A DNA stretch of 64,000 nucleotides from Bin5 sp965200685 (lineage in GTDB: Bacteria; Chloroflexota; Anaerolineae; Caldilineales; Caldilineaceae), in contig OZ241379.1 of the NCBI GenBank assembly GCA_965200685.1, positions 2,480,001-2,544,000 of the forward strand. Reading direction: 5' to 3'. Positions 33,763 to 42,696 of this stretch are shown in pieces; within the stretch, counting starts at the first letter, position 1, and every line of letters begins with the position of its first letter. The translations under genes were made by a program, and so were the position numbers. The notes under the pieces were generated by a model. That model was not told the origin of the DNA and did not search any database. It saw nothing but the letters and a program-made list of their open reading frames with translations.

Positions 33763-36700
33763 ACCGCGCAACCAGTGGGGGAACTTGGTTAAAGGGGATG
33801 CCGCCCACGCGAGGGATCTCCCTAGCAGCCCTCATCGTCATCAGCAGCGCGTTTACCATCATTGCCTTGATGTTGACCATAGGCAGCGCGCCTACACCCG
33901 TAATCGCACAGGTACCTCAACCACCAGATGTATGTAGCAACACGCCCGCGATTGCAGATCCAGAACCAGCCCGCCTAGTCGCCGATTGCAACGCGCTCAT
34001 GGCCGCTAAGGAGACCCTACAGGGGAGTGCCTCTCTGAACTGGCTGACAACCACCTCGATCATCACCTCTTGGGTGGGTATCGGCGTTGACAGTACGCGT
34101 GTGGTGACAGTGAGTTTCGTTGGTGAGAATACACAGCTCGGAGGCGCACGAAACAGACTGACAGGCAACATTCCGCCGGTCCTGAGCAGACTCGACCAGC
34201 TACGGGTGTTGGCACTCAGCGACCAAGACCTGACGGGCCCTATCCCTGCTGCATTGGGTGTCCTCACCAATCTGCAGACGTTGGCCCTCAACAACAACCG
34301 ACTGACGGGTACGGTCCCATCGCAACTGGCCGCCCTCTCCAACACGCTGACCACCTTGAACCTAGGTCAGAACCGCTTGTCTTCTGGCTCCATCCCAACG
34401 TGGTTAGGGGACTTCGCAAATCTGCAGACGTTGGCCCTCAACAACAACCAACTGATGGGTACGGTCCCATCGCAACTGGCCGCCCTCTCCAACACACTGA
34501 CCACCTTGAACCTAGGTTGGAACCGCTTGTCTGGCTCCATCCCAACGTGGTTAGGGGATTTCGCAAATCTGCAGACGTTGGCCCTCAACAACAACCAACT
34601 GACGGGTACGGTCCCATCGCAACTGGCCGCCCTCTCCAACACGCTGACCACCTTGAACCTAGGTCAGAACCGCTTGTCTTCTGGCTCCATCCCAACGTGG
34701 TTAGGGGACTTCGCAAATCTACAGACGTTGGCCCTCAACAACAACCAACTGACGGGTACGGTCCCATCGCAACTGGCCGCCCTCTCCAACACGCTGACCA
34801 CCTTGAACCTAAGTCTGAACCGCTTGTCTGGCTCCATCCCAACGTGGTTAGAGGACTTCGCAACTCTGCAGACGTTGAACCTCGGCGGCAACCGCCTGAC
34901 AGGCTCCATCCCTACGCAACTGGGCAACCTCTCCAATCTGCAGTTCTTGCACCTCTCTACCAACCTTCTGACGGGCTCCATCCCTATGCAACTGGGCAAC
35001 CTCTCCAATCTACAGACGTTGGCCCTCTACAGCAACACCCTGACCGGCACGATCCCGGCTGAACTGGGCGATCTCTCTGCGCTGACGACGTTGTCCCTCT
35101 ACAGCAACACCCTGACCGGCTCCCTCCCGGCTGAACTGGGCAATCTCTCCAATCTGACACAATTGTACATCCGTAGCAACACACTAAGCGGATGTATACC
35201 CCATGCCCTGCACTCGCGTTCTACCTTAGTGTCTGACACAGTCAATCTTCTGCCCGGACTGCGTTACTGCTCCGTCTGTGCCAATAGCATCGCAGTTCCG
35301 GGTCCAGAATCAGAAGAAGTAGAGAACCTAGTCGCCGAGTGCAACATACTCCTGGCCACCAAGGACACCCTACGAGGGACCGCCTCACTGAACTGGGATA
35401 CAACGAGGCTAATAAATACATGGAATGGCATCTCTCTCGGCCCGGGACCCACAACGTATACTTATGTGAGTAGCTTAGCTCTCTCTAATTACCTCGGCAA
35501 TCGGAGCTTAAATGGCAGCATCCCTGCTGCGTTGGGTGCCCTCACCAATCTGCAGACATTGTCCTTATGGAGGAACAACCTGACGGGTACCATCCCCGCT
35601 GCACTGGGCAATCTCTCCAATCTGCGGATATTGTACCTCACCCTCAACAACCTGACGGGTATCATCCCCGCTGCACTGGGCAATCTCTCCAATCTGACGC
35701 AGTTGGGCATCCACAACAACAACCTGACGGGCCCTATCCCCGCTGCACTGGGCAACCTCTCCAATCTGACGCACTTGTGGCTCAACACGAACAACTTGAC
35801 GGGTACCATCCCGCCTGCACTGGGCAATCTCTCCAAGCTGACGGAGTTGCACCTCAACAACAACAAACTGACGGGCCGCATCCCGCCGCAACTGGGCAAT
35901 CTCTCCGCGCTGCTGTGGTTGTACCTCAGCAGCAACGAACTGACGGGCCGCATCCCGCCGCAACTGGGCAATCTCGACTCTCTGACGCAGTTGCACCTCA
36001 GCCTCAATCGACTGACGGGCCGCATCCCGCCGCACCTGGGCAATCTCTCCAATCTGGAGTGGTTGTACCTCGACGACAACGAACTGACGGGCCGCATCCC
36101 GCCGCAACTGGGCAATCTCGACTCTCTGACGGACTTGCGGTTCAGAAGAAACCGACTGAACAGCACTATCCCTGCTCAGCTGGCCAGTCTCTCCGACACT
36201 CTGATGGTCTTTTACTTCAAGTCCCTCCGCGATGACCACAATACAATAAGTGGATGTGTACATAGGGACTTGTGGTGGAACGTTCCAGACACTGACTACG
36301 GAAACGCCGGACTGAGCGCATGCTCGGGTGCCACCCCCACACCCGCGCCCACACCTATCAACTGTGACATCACGGTCGCGATTCCGGATCCAGAAAACGA
36401 TAATCTAGTCGCCGATTGCGAAACACTCCTGCACGCCAAGCTCACCCTAGACAGTGCCGACGCATTGAACTGGAATCTAACGAACGTCATAACCAGTTGG
36501 AATGGTATCAGCGTTGCCAGCTCGCGTGTGATTACCGTGGCACTTGATGGCCCGCTCATAGACGGAAACAGATTGACGGGTACGATCCCTGCTCAACTGG
36601 GCAGTCTCTCCGCGCTGCGGGAGTTGCGACTCAGCGGTCAAACCCTGATGGGCAACATCCCTGCTGCCCTGGGCAATCTCTCCCGTACTCTGCAGAGCTT

Positions 36701-37853
36701 GAACCTCTACAGCAACACCCTGACGAGTAGCATCCCGGAGAGATTGGGCAATCTCGTCACGCTGCAGACATTGAACCTGGCCCGCAACAGTCTGACGGGC
36801 ACCATCCCTACAGAACTGGGCGACCTCTCCAATCTGGAGCAGTTGCACCTCTACAGCAACAGTCTGACGGGCGAGATCCCAACTCAACTGGGCCAACTCA
36901 CCAATCTGCAGACATTGCGACTCAACAACAACCAACTGTTGAGCACCATCCCTGCTGCCCTGGGCAGCCTCTCCCGTCTGACACACTTGTACCTCGGCGG
37001 CAGCAATACAATAAGCGGATGTATCAGCAGGGACTTGAATGCGTGGAGGGAGCGTGCCGACACACATACTGACATAGTTCTGATGGAATGCACACCTACA
37101 CCTATGCCACGGCCACCACCTACAGGTGGTGGTGGTGGCGGCGGCGGCGGTGGCGGCTCAACACAGAGACCCACATGTACCAATGGCACTGTCGTAGCCA
37201 ACCCCTCTGCCAATGCCGACCTGGTCAGAGACTGCGTACAGCTTCTAACCACCAAGGCCACCCTGGAGGGAAGCATCAGTACCTCCATGCGCTTGAACTG
37301 GAGTGAGAACAGCAGCATAGGCACATGGGAGGGGGTAACCATTGACGGGGCCCCGCAGCGGGTGGTCAGGCTGGAGCTGGATATCAGTGGCAAGACATTG
37401 GCAGGCAGCATCCCGTCTACCTTGAGCCGGCTCACGGGTCTGCAGACCTTGAACCTCTCCAACAACGAATTCTCGGGCCGTATCCCGGTTGGCTTGCGTG
37501 CGCTTGCCAGCCTGCAGGTCTTGGACTTCTCCAACAACCGCCTGTCGGGCAGCATGCCGACAGATCTGGGCAGTATTGCCACCCTGCAGACCTTGCACCT
37601 GGCCAACAACAGTCTGACGGGCAGCATCCCGACGACCCTGGTCGATCTCTCCGCTCTACGTTCGTTGTCCTTAGCTGAAAATCGGTTCAGCGGCTGTATT
37701 CCCAACGCCTTGGCGCGGGTTGCCCAGAACGACCTGTCGGCTATCGAGTTGTCCTTCTGCGACCCGGTCACCCCGACAGCTACGCCTACGGTCACGCCCA
37801 CACCGCTTGCCCCGGTTGGCCAGGACCTCTTCCTGCCGCTAGTGCGGCAGTGA
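33759..37853 (+). CDS. Giant modular leucine-rich-repeat surface protein 2 (frame broken at poly-C)
   Basis: About 1364 aa from the internal ATG 33759, which has GAGGAG five bases upstream and yields a compact signal anchor (GISLAALIVISSAFTIIALML). The intended full gene probably starts at 33610. Four cap-plus-LRR modules follow: a first with many 24-residue repeats, a second close to module 1 of protein 1, a third close to its module 2, and a last module almost identical to its last. The linker is a run of 11 glycines from GGT/GGC repeats, and the C-terminus is LFLPLVRQ. Repeats are of the plant-like LTGxIPxxLGNLSNL type. It is probably a surface receptor or adhesin. Confidence 0.88.
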   Translation: MNRATSGGTWLKGMPPTRGISLAALIVISSAFTIIALMLTIGSAPTPVIAQVPQPPDVCSNTPAIADPEPARLVADCNALMAAKETLQGSASLNWLTTTSIITSWVGIGVDSTRVVTVSFVGENTQLGGARNRLTGNIPPVLSRLDQLRVLALSDQDLTGPIPAALGVLTNLQTLALNNNRLTGTVPSQLAALSNTLTTLNLGQNRLSSGSIPTWLGDFANLQTLALNNNQLMGTVPSQLAALSNTLTTLNLGWNRLSGSIPTWLGDFANLQTLALNNNQLTGTVPSQLAALSNTLTTLNLGQNRLSSGSIPTWLGDFANLQTLALNNNQLTGTVPSQLAALSNTLTTLNLSLNRLSGSIPTWLEDFATLQTLNLGGNRLTGSIPTQLGNLSNLQFLHLSTNLLTGSIPMQLGNLSNLQTLALYSNTLTGTIPAELGDLSALTTLSLYSNTLTGSLPAELGNLSNLTQLYIRSNTLSGCIPHALHSRSTLVSDTVNLLPGLRYCSVCANSIAVPGPESEEVENLVAECNILLATKDTLRGTASLNWDTTRLINTWNGISLGPGPTTYTYVSSLALSNYLGNRSLNGSIPAALGALTNLQTLSLWRNNLTGTIPAALGNLSNLRILYLTLNNLTGIIPAALGNLSNLTQLGIHNNNLTGPIPAALGNLSNLTHLWLNTNNLTGTIPPALGNLSKLTELHLNNNKLTGRIPPQLGNLSALLWLYLSSNELTGRIPPQLGNLDSLTQLHLSLNRLTGRIPPHLGNLSNLEWLYLDDNELTGRIPPQLGNLDSLTDLRFRRNRLNSTIPAQLASLSDTLMVFYFKSLRDDHNTISGCVHRDLWWNVPDTDYGNAGLSACSGATPTPAPTPINCDITVAIPDPENDNLVADCETLLHAKLTLDSADALNWNLTNVITSWNGISVASSRVITVALDGPLIDGNRLTGTIPAQLGSLSALRELRLSGQTLMGNIPAALGNLSRTLQSLNLYSNTLTSSIPERLGNLVTLQTLNLARNSLTGTIPTELGDLSNLEQLHLYSNSLTGEIPTQLGQLTNLQTLRLNNNQLLSTIPAALGSLSRLTHLYLGGSNTISGCISRDLNAWRERADTHTDIVLMECTPTPMPRPPPTGGGGGGGGGGGSTQRPTCTNGTVVANPSANADLVRDCVQLLTTKATLEGSISTSMRLNWSENSSIGTWEGVTIDGAPQRVVRLELDISGKTLAGSIPSTLSRLTGLQTLNLSNNEFSGRIPVGLRALASLQVLDFSNNRLSGSMPTDLGSIATLQTLHLANNSLTGSIPTTLVDLSALRSLSLAENRFSGCIPNALARVAQNDLSAIELSFCDPVTPTATPTVTPTPLAPVGQDLFLPLVRQ
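34311..34860. repeat. 147/150-bp tandem repeats in LRR gene 2
   Basis: The core ACGGTCCCATCGCAACTGG recurs at 34311, 34461, 34608 and 34758, giving periods of 150, 147 and 150 bp (two LRRs each). The 3-bp difference comes from an extra Ser codon in SSGSIPTWLG. Near-identity points to recent expansion. Confidence 0.9.
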
Positions 37854-37870
37854 CGCAGGTAGGTACTCAG

Positions 37871-37910
37871 AAGGAAAGGACCCAGGACATCCGCCCTGGG
37901 TCCTTTCCTT
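37871..37910 (+). terminator. Strong hairpin after LRR gene 2
   Basis: A perfect 16-bp stem, AAGGAAAGGACCCAGG with CCTGGGTCCTTTCCTT, has an 8-base loop and lies 18 bp after the stop. It is related to the hairpin after LRR gene 1, so the 3' ends were duplicated together. It also separates the convergent histidine kinase gene. Confidence 0.8.
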
Positions 37911-37970
37911 CCAGGGGATTGTGGCAGGATGGTGTGGGCGGGGCTAACAGCAGTTGTTCGTGACTACAAG

Positions 37971-39851
37971 TCACTCCGGTGTTACAACCGGCAATGTAAA
38001 TGAAAAGGTACTGCCTTTGCCTTCGATGCTGTCCACCCAGATTCTGCCACCATGTGTCTGGACGATATGTTTGGCGATGGCGAGGCCCAATCCGGTTCCT
38101 CCGCTGGAGCGGGCCCGGTCGGTCTTGTAGAAGCGCTCAAAGATACGGCTCTGGTCTTCCGCGGGGATGCCAATGCCTGTATCGGTTATGGAGATCATCA
38201 TCTGCCGGCCAGCAGGTGCGATTCCTGCGGATATGTTGACGGATGCGCCACTTGGTGAGAATTTCAGGGCATTGTGTACGAGGTTCGTGACGACCTGATG
38301 AACCCGCTGCGCGTCTGCCTGCACCCAGGGGAGACGGGCCGGCAGGTCCACAATCAACTCGATCTGGCCGCGCGCGGCCTGGGGCTGCAATCGTTCCACC
38401 GGCGTCAGAATGATTTCACTGACAGGGACAGCACAAAACCGAAAGGGAACTTGGCCCGACTCAATGCGAGAGAGTTCTAGAAGCTCCTGGACCATCTGGG
38501 AAAGAGCATCCACTTCCGTCTCAACCCGGTCCAGAAAGAGAGGGCCCGCCTGTGGGTCGTCCCATGCTCCATCTCGTAGGGTTTCGGTCAGGGCCCGCAG
38601 GGAGGCGAGAGGGGTGCGTAGTTCGTGGGAGATGTTGCTCACAAAGTCCTGGCGCACCCGCTCCAGCCGGTGTAGTTCGGTCAAATCCTGAAGTAGTACG
38701 ATGTATCCGTGAATGCCTCCAGCCACGAAAGGCAGCGCAATCGCCTGTACGGTCCGGTTATCCCATTGAAAGATACGATTGGCTTGCCGCCGATTCTCCT
38801 GACACATCTGCCACGTTTCAACAATGCGATGATCCCGCACAACTAGGGCGAAGGGGATCCCTTGCACTTGGGCCCCATTTGTCATGAGATTGCCAGCAAA
38901 CTGGTCGGAAATGCCCACCATGCGCGCGGCGACGGAGTTGCAGAGACGTACCCGGCCTTGGTTGTCAAGGATGAAGACGCCATCTACTAGGTTGTTTAAG
39001 ACGGAGGTGAGGCGTTCTCGCTCCCGGCTGATAGAGGTAATTTGGAACTCAAGCTGGTCGGCCATACGATTGAAAGCCCGTGTGAGTTGCCCCACTTCAT
39101 CATGGGAGCTGGGCACGAGACGGGTGCTGAGGTCTCCTTGGGCCATGCGGGATGCTGTGTGCGTCAGCCGACGGATTGGACGGGCTGTACGCTCGGCCAG
39201 GAGGACGGCACTGGCAGCACTGACGAGGAGGACGATCACGATGGCAACGAAGATGCTAGATGGGGAGGGCGAGATGGTGGTGGTGACGTCCTGAAGTGGC
39301 ACTGATACTCGCAAGATACCCACCGGCCCACCCCAATGGCCAATGGCCTGGGACCTGTAACCTGTAATATCACTGACAACCGACCATTGACCACTAGCTG
39401 CTGGGGTCAGGATAGCTGCGACGTAGAGCATCTCAAAGCCCAGTGTACGACTGAAACGACTACTGCTGCCTGTGCCGCTGGCTAGTGCTTGAATGATCTC
39501 CGGGCGATTGCTGTGATCTTCCATCAAGAGGGACTCGGCCGCGGAGTCCGCTAGAACGCTCCCATCTGCGGAGATGAGAGTGATGCGCGCATTGAGTAGT
39601 GTAGTCCACCCGGCCATGAGACGAACGAGTTCATCGTCCCCCGCTTGCCAGCGCGATTGGGCCAGCCCATTACGAAGTTCATGATCCTGCGACAGAAGCA
39701 GAACGTAGGTGGTCAACTGAGCGCGTAATCGTTCCAGATTATTGGCCTGGACTTGGGTGGAGAAGTAGAGAAAAAGGCCAATCAGAAAGAGAGAGATGAG
39801 GATAGTATAGGTTACGGCGATGCGCCAACGGATCGAACGGAAGTGAAACAT
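37971..39851 (-). CDS. PhoR/ResE-like sensor histidine kinase
   Basis: 626 aa. Helix 1 is at about 10-30, the extracytoplasmic sensor at 31-195, helix 2 at 199-220, HAMP to about 275, a PAS domain at about 285-390, HisKA with phospho-acceptor H409 (NISHELRTPLASLR), and an ATPase domain with N-box NLVHNALKF, DTGIGIPAED and GTGLGLAIAK. Residues 152-173 of the sensor domain (GQWSVVSDITGYRSQ...) are a translated copy of the dispersed repeat. It follows the response regulator by 37 bp. Similarity to PhoR and the nearby pst operon suggest phosphate sensing, but this is inference. Confidence 0.9.
   Translation of the reverse strand: MFHFRSIRWRIAVTYTILISLFLIGLFLYFSTQVQANNLERLRAQLTTYVLLLSQDHELRNGLAQSRWQAGDDELVRLMAGWTTLLNARITLISADGSVLADSAAESLLMEDHSNRPEIIQALASGTGSSSRFSRTLGFEMLYVAAILTPAASGQWSVVSDITGYRSQAIGHWGGPVGILRVSVPLQDVTTTISPSPSSIFVAIVIVLLVSAASAVLLAERTARPIRRLTHTASRMAQGDLSTRLVPSSHDEVGQLTRAFNRMADQLEFQITSISRERERLTSVLNNLVDGVFILDNQGRVRLCNSVAARMVGISDQFAGNLMTNGAQVQGIPFALVVRDHRIVETWQMCQENRRQANRIFQWDNRTVQAIALPFVAGGIHGYIVLLQDLTELHRLERVRQDFVSNISHELRTPLASLRALTETLRDGAWDDPQAGPLFLDRVETEVDALSQMVQELLELSRIESGQVPFRFCAVPVSEIILTPVERLQPQAARGQIELIVDLPARLPWVQADAQRVHQVVTNLVHNALKFSPSGASVNISAGIAPAGRQMMISITDTGIGIPAEDQSRIFERFYKTDRARSSGGTGLGLAIAKHIVQTHGGRIWVDSIEGKGSTFSFTLPVVTPE
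39333..39398. repeat. Dispersed repeat inside the histidine kinase gene
   Basis: On the plus strand GGCCTGGGACCTGTAACCTG, then CACTGACAACCGACCATTGACC. It resembles the intergenic family (GGCCTGTGA, CCTGTAA, GACCACT units) and is translated in frame as part of the sensor domain. Confidence 0.65.
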
Positions 39852-39893
39852 CAGTGGTCAGGGACTCTTTTGCACAGGTCATTGCAGTTTACC
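39851..39893. repeat. Dispersed repeat between regulator and kinase
   Basis: ATCAGTGGTCAGGGACTC...CACAGGTCATTGCAG fills the 37-bp gap of the two-component operon and touches the regulator stop codon. Confidence 0.45.
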
Positions 39894-40635
39894 CGTCAAA
39901 ACGATAGCCCATGCCCCGCACTGTGAGGATACGCTTGGGCCGGGCCGGGTCTTGTTCGATCTTTTCCCGCAGCCAGCGTATGTGAACATCCACGGTGCGG
40001 CTACCCCCGTCGAAATCCCAACCCCAAACCCGTTCTAAAATCAAGCTACGGCCCAGTGCAATCCCCCGGTTGCGGGCCAGAAACAGGAGCAGCTCAAATT
40101 CCTTGGGCCTTACCCCCAATATTTGGCCGTTGCGCCGGACTTCCCGCCGGCTTTCATCCACAACCAGATCGCGGAATGTAAATGTATTCCCTCCGTCATT
40201 GGCTTCGGGCAGGGCCGATGACTCGATCTCTTCCCGGATCAGCCGCACCCGACGTAGATGGGCGTTGACTCGCGCCAGAAGTTCCCGCATGCTGAACGGC
40301 TTGGTGAGATAGTCATCTGCACCCACGGCCAGCCCGACGATCTTATCCACTTCCTCGTCCTTAGCCGTGAGCATCAAGATGGGCATGCTCATATTCTGGC
40401 GCAGAATCCGGCAGATTTCAAAGCCATCCAGGCCCGGCAACATGATATCCAGAACCACCAGATCCGGCTTCTCGGCCCTAGCAATGGGCAAGGCCTGCAC
40501 ACCATCCATAGCGACGACAACCTCATAACCCTGCCGTTTCAGATTGTACTTCAGCGTCTCAACGAGGGTGAATTCATCCTCAACTACCAATATTTTTGTC
40601 TTCTTCAAAGTGGATTGCCTCGTGAATCGTCCCAT
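39889..40635 (-). CDS. OmpR/PhoB-family response regulator
   Basis: 248 aa: receiver domain with VVEDEF, the phospho-acceptor Asp in VVLDIMLPGLDGFE, the switch Thr in LMLTAKDEE and Lys in DYLTKPFSMREL. A C-terminal winged helix (GVRPKEFELLLFLARN, then RTVDVHIRWLREKIE) binds DNA. It is encoded directly upstream of the kinase. The ATG at 40635 lacks a ribosome site; a TTG at 40608 behind GAGG would remove nine extra residues. Candidate regulator of the Pho-box-like array at pstS. Confidence 0.92.
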   Translation of the reverse strand: MGRFTRQSTLKKTKILVVEDEFTLVETLKYNLKRQGYEVVVAMDGVQALPIARAEKPDLVVLDIMLPGLDGFEICRILRQNMSMPILMLTAKDEEVDKIVGLAVGADDYLTKPFSMRELLARVNAHLRRVRLIREEIESSALPEANDGGNTFTFRDLVVDESRREVRRNGQILGVRPKEFELLLFLARNRGIALGRSLILERVWGWDFDGGSRTVDVHIRWLREKIEQDPARPKRILTVRGMGYRFDG

Positions 40636-40807
40636 GATTCAATCATCACGAGAGCCTGCCCGTCTCGTGCAAAGAAGCTGAGGATGTGGATCTGTACTGT
40701 TGCGCCGGCCATGCCCTGTAACGTCCATTCGGTTGAAGGCCATCAGCTACATATCTCCCAGAGGAATCAAAATGAAAGGATTCGCAGGAGCAGTGCATCC
40801 AGCATGG

Positions 40808-41968
40808 CTACGGAATGAGTTGCATGAGCAGCGCGGTCAACAGAGCCGCCCGGCCAGCTATCTGGTCTACTTCAATGTGTTCATGATCTGCGTGCGCGCC
40901 ATGGCCCGGCACACCTAAGCCATCAAGGGTAGGAACACCCAGAGCACCTGTCAAATTGCCATCGCTGCCGCCACCGGTCCCCCCTTCCTGCAAGGCCAGC
41001 CCCAGCGAGCGTCCGATGGCCTGCGTCTGCTCAAACAGTGCGCCTGTGATGTTCCTCTCCAGCGGTGGACGGTGCTCGCCGCCGCTCACCTCTACTTCAG
41101 CATGGGGGACTATCGGCTTCAGCCCCAGGATCGCCTCACTGACCCGCTCCATCTCCGCTTTCGTCCATGCTCGCACGTCAATGAATGCTTCGGCCTGGGC
41201 CGCGATCACATTGGAGCGGGTGCCGGCGTTGACAACACCTACATTCACCGTGGTGCCGATCTCCAGATCCGTCAAGCTATGGAGAGCGATGACCTGATGG
41301 GCCAGCTCCTGAATGGCACTGATGCCTTTTTCCGGTTCAACGCCGGCATGCGCGGCCCGGCCAGCAATTTTCAGTGTAAAATGGCCGCCACCTTTGCGGG
41401 TCGTCTTCAGCACACCCCCAGGCAGGGGTGGCTCCATGACCAGCACATAGGCTGAACGCCGGGCCTCATCTTCAATAAGCTGCTTGGACGTCTGGCTGCC
41501 GACCTCTTCATCGGCTGTGACCAGCACAGTCACTGGCCGGGGCAAGCGCAGGTTCAATGCCTGTACGCCCCGTAGCACATACTCTACTAAGGCCAGGCTT
41601 GCCTGCATATCAAAGATGCCGGGGCCATACGCCCAGCCCTGCTCATCAACCCGAAACGGATGTGTGTGCAGAGAACCGAGCGGCCAGACGGTGTCGTAGT
41701 GACAGAGGATGAGGGCGGGGGCTGTGCTTGTATCGGCCACGTATGCTGGAGACATGTAACTGGCACGCAGGTGATTGCCGCGCACTTGATTGGCGATGAT
41801 TTCCGTATCCAGCCCGGCCGCCCGGTAGTGGGCGGCCAATTTTTCTGCAAAGGCATCAAGCCGGCCTTTGTCATCCGTCGGCGTCTCCTCCTCCACGAGC
41901 TGTCGGACCCTCGCTAAAATGTCCGCTTGCTGGCTTTCGTAGTAGGATGTGAGTCTCTGGGGATCCAT
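40808..41968 (-). CDS. M20 family metallopeptidase (carboxypeptidase G2-like)
   Basis: 386-aa dinuclear zinc peptidase. Metal and catalytic residues are visible in LCHYDTVW, GPGIFDMQAS, TADEEVGS, VMEPPLPGG and the C-terminal HGAHADHEHI. The dimerisation domain begins at about residue 190 (GRAAHAGVEPEKG). The usual DMK after the bridging Asp reads DMQ. A perfect GAGGAGG lies before ATG 41968. It is likely to hydrolyse a C-terminal amino acid such as glutamate from a peptide or folate-like substrate. Confidence 0.9.
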   Translation of the reverse strand: MDPQRLTSYYESQQADILARVRQLVEEETPTDDKGRLDAFAEKLAAHYRAAGLDTEIIANQVRGNHLRASYMSPAYVADTSTAPALILCHYDTVWPLGSLHTHPFRVDEQGWAYGPGIFDMQASLALVEYVLRGVQALNLRLPRPVTVLVTADEEVGSQTSKQLIEDEARRSAYVLVMEPPLPGGVLKTTRKGGGHFTLKIAGRAAHAGVEPEKGISAIQELAHQVIALHSLTDLEIGTTVNVGVVNAGTRSNVIAAQAEAFIDVRAWTKAEMERVSEAILGLKPIVPHAEVEVSGGEHRPPLERNITGALFEQTQAIGRSLGLALQEGGTGGGSDGNLTGALGVPTLDGLGVPGHGAHADHEHIEVDQIAGRAALLTALLMQLIP

Positions 41969-42000
41969 GAAAATCCTCCTCTAAACTTGTGGAGAGTGAC

Positions 42001-42030
42001 GAGTGGAGAGCAGTACATTGGTGGTCGTTC
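42001..42030. repeat. Second short dispersed repeat (GAGAGCAGTACATT)
   Basis: GAGTGGAGAGCAGTACATTG then GTGGTCGTTC. Related copies lie at 53679-53709 and, shortened, at 50306-50323, all in gaps between genes. Confidence 0.5.
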
Positions 42031-42134
42031 TAAAAAGCACTCATCACTTCAGTTATGATATTCTATCATGCGATTTTCGGTCAGAATGTACAGGAATCGA
42101 ATTTGGACACCATCCTATACATCCTAGCAGACAA

Positions 42135-42641
42135 TCATCCTACTCCGAATTCAACGGCACTGAAGAAGAGGGGAACCATTGCCACAAAGCCGATAAAAAT
42201 GGCGGCAATTTCCAAGTATACCCATCCTTGGGCCACCCGCAGCCAAACCCGCCGGCGGTCGGTAGCAGCCCGTTGACATTCAGTGTAAATATACTTAATC
42301 ATATACTGTTCCGCTGGTCGGATCGGCTCCATAGGCTGTATATCCCAGCCGACCTGCTGGAAAACCCTAGGGAAGGAAGTTACGAAACGATGGGCCCCAT
42401 ACCCGAAGGGCAGCAGAATGAACAGGATATAGGCAAGCATACCGAACAGCAGGTTCAATGGTTCCGATGGAATCGGGCTGAAAACGATGAACAGGTCAAC
42501 CCACAGCCAGCCCAGAAAGAGAATCATTGGCGCAGCCAGAATCCAATAGCCCCATCCGTTCGCAGCGGGCGTTGCCTCCACAAGCAGAGCTGGCACTTCT
42601 CGCCGCATTTGTTTCTGTCCTTCTACTTTGGATGTCATCAT
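42135..42641 (-). CDS. Small integral membrane protein of unknown function
   Basis: 168 aa with three clear hydrophobic segments: WILAAPMILFLGWLWVDLFI, LFGMLAYILFILLPF and a C-terminal LEIAAIFIGFVAMVPLFF. A soluble loop of about 45 residues rich in charged residues lies between the last two. No family recognised. It starts next to a dispersed repeat copy and lacks an evident ribosome site. Confidence 0.65.
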   Translation of the reverse strand: MMTSKVEGQKQMRREVPALLVEATPAANGWGYWILAAPMILFLGWLWVDLFIVFSPIPSEPLNLLFGMLAYILFILLPFGYGAHRFVTSFPRVFQQVGWDIQPMEPIRPAEQYMIKYIYTECQRAATDRRRVWLRVAQGWVYLEIAAIFIGFVAMVPLFFSAVEFGVG

Positions 42642-42642
42642 T

Positions 42643-42693
42643 GCCGTGGCCTGTGAACTGCAGATGTGTTATTGGTGGTTACTGCCCATTGAT
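42643..42693. repeat. Dispersed repeat copy
   Basis: GCCGTGGCCTGTGAACTGCAG, then TTGGTGGTTACTGCCCATTG. It fills the gap between the membrane protein and the NYN-domain gene. Confidence 0.6.
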
Positions 42694-42696
42694 TTT

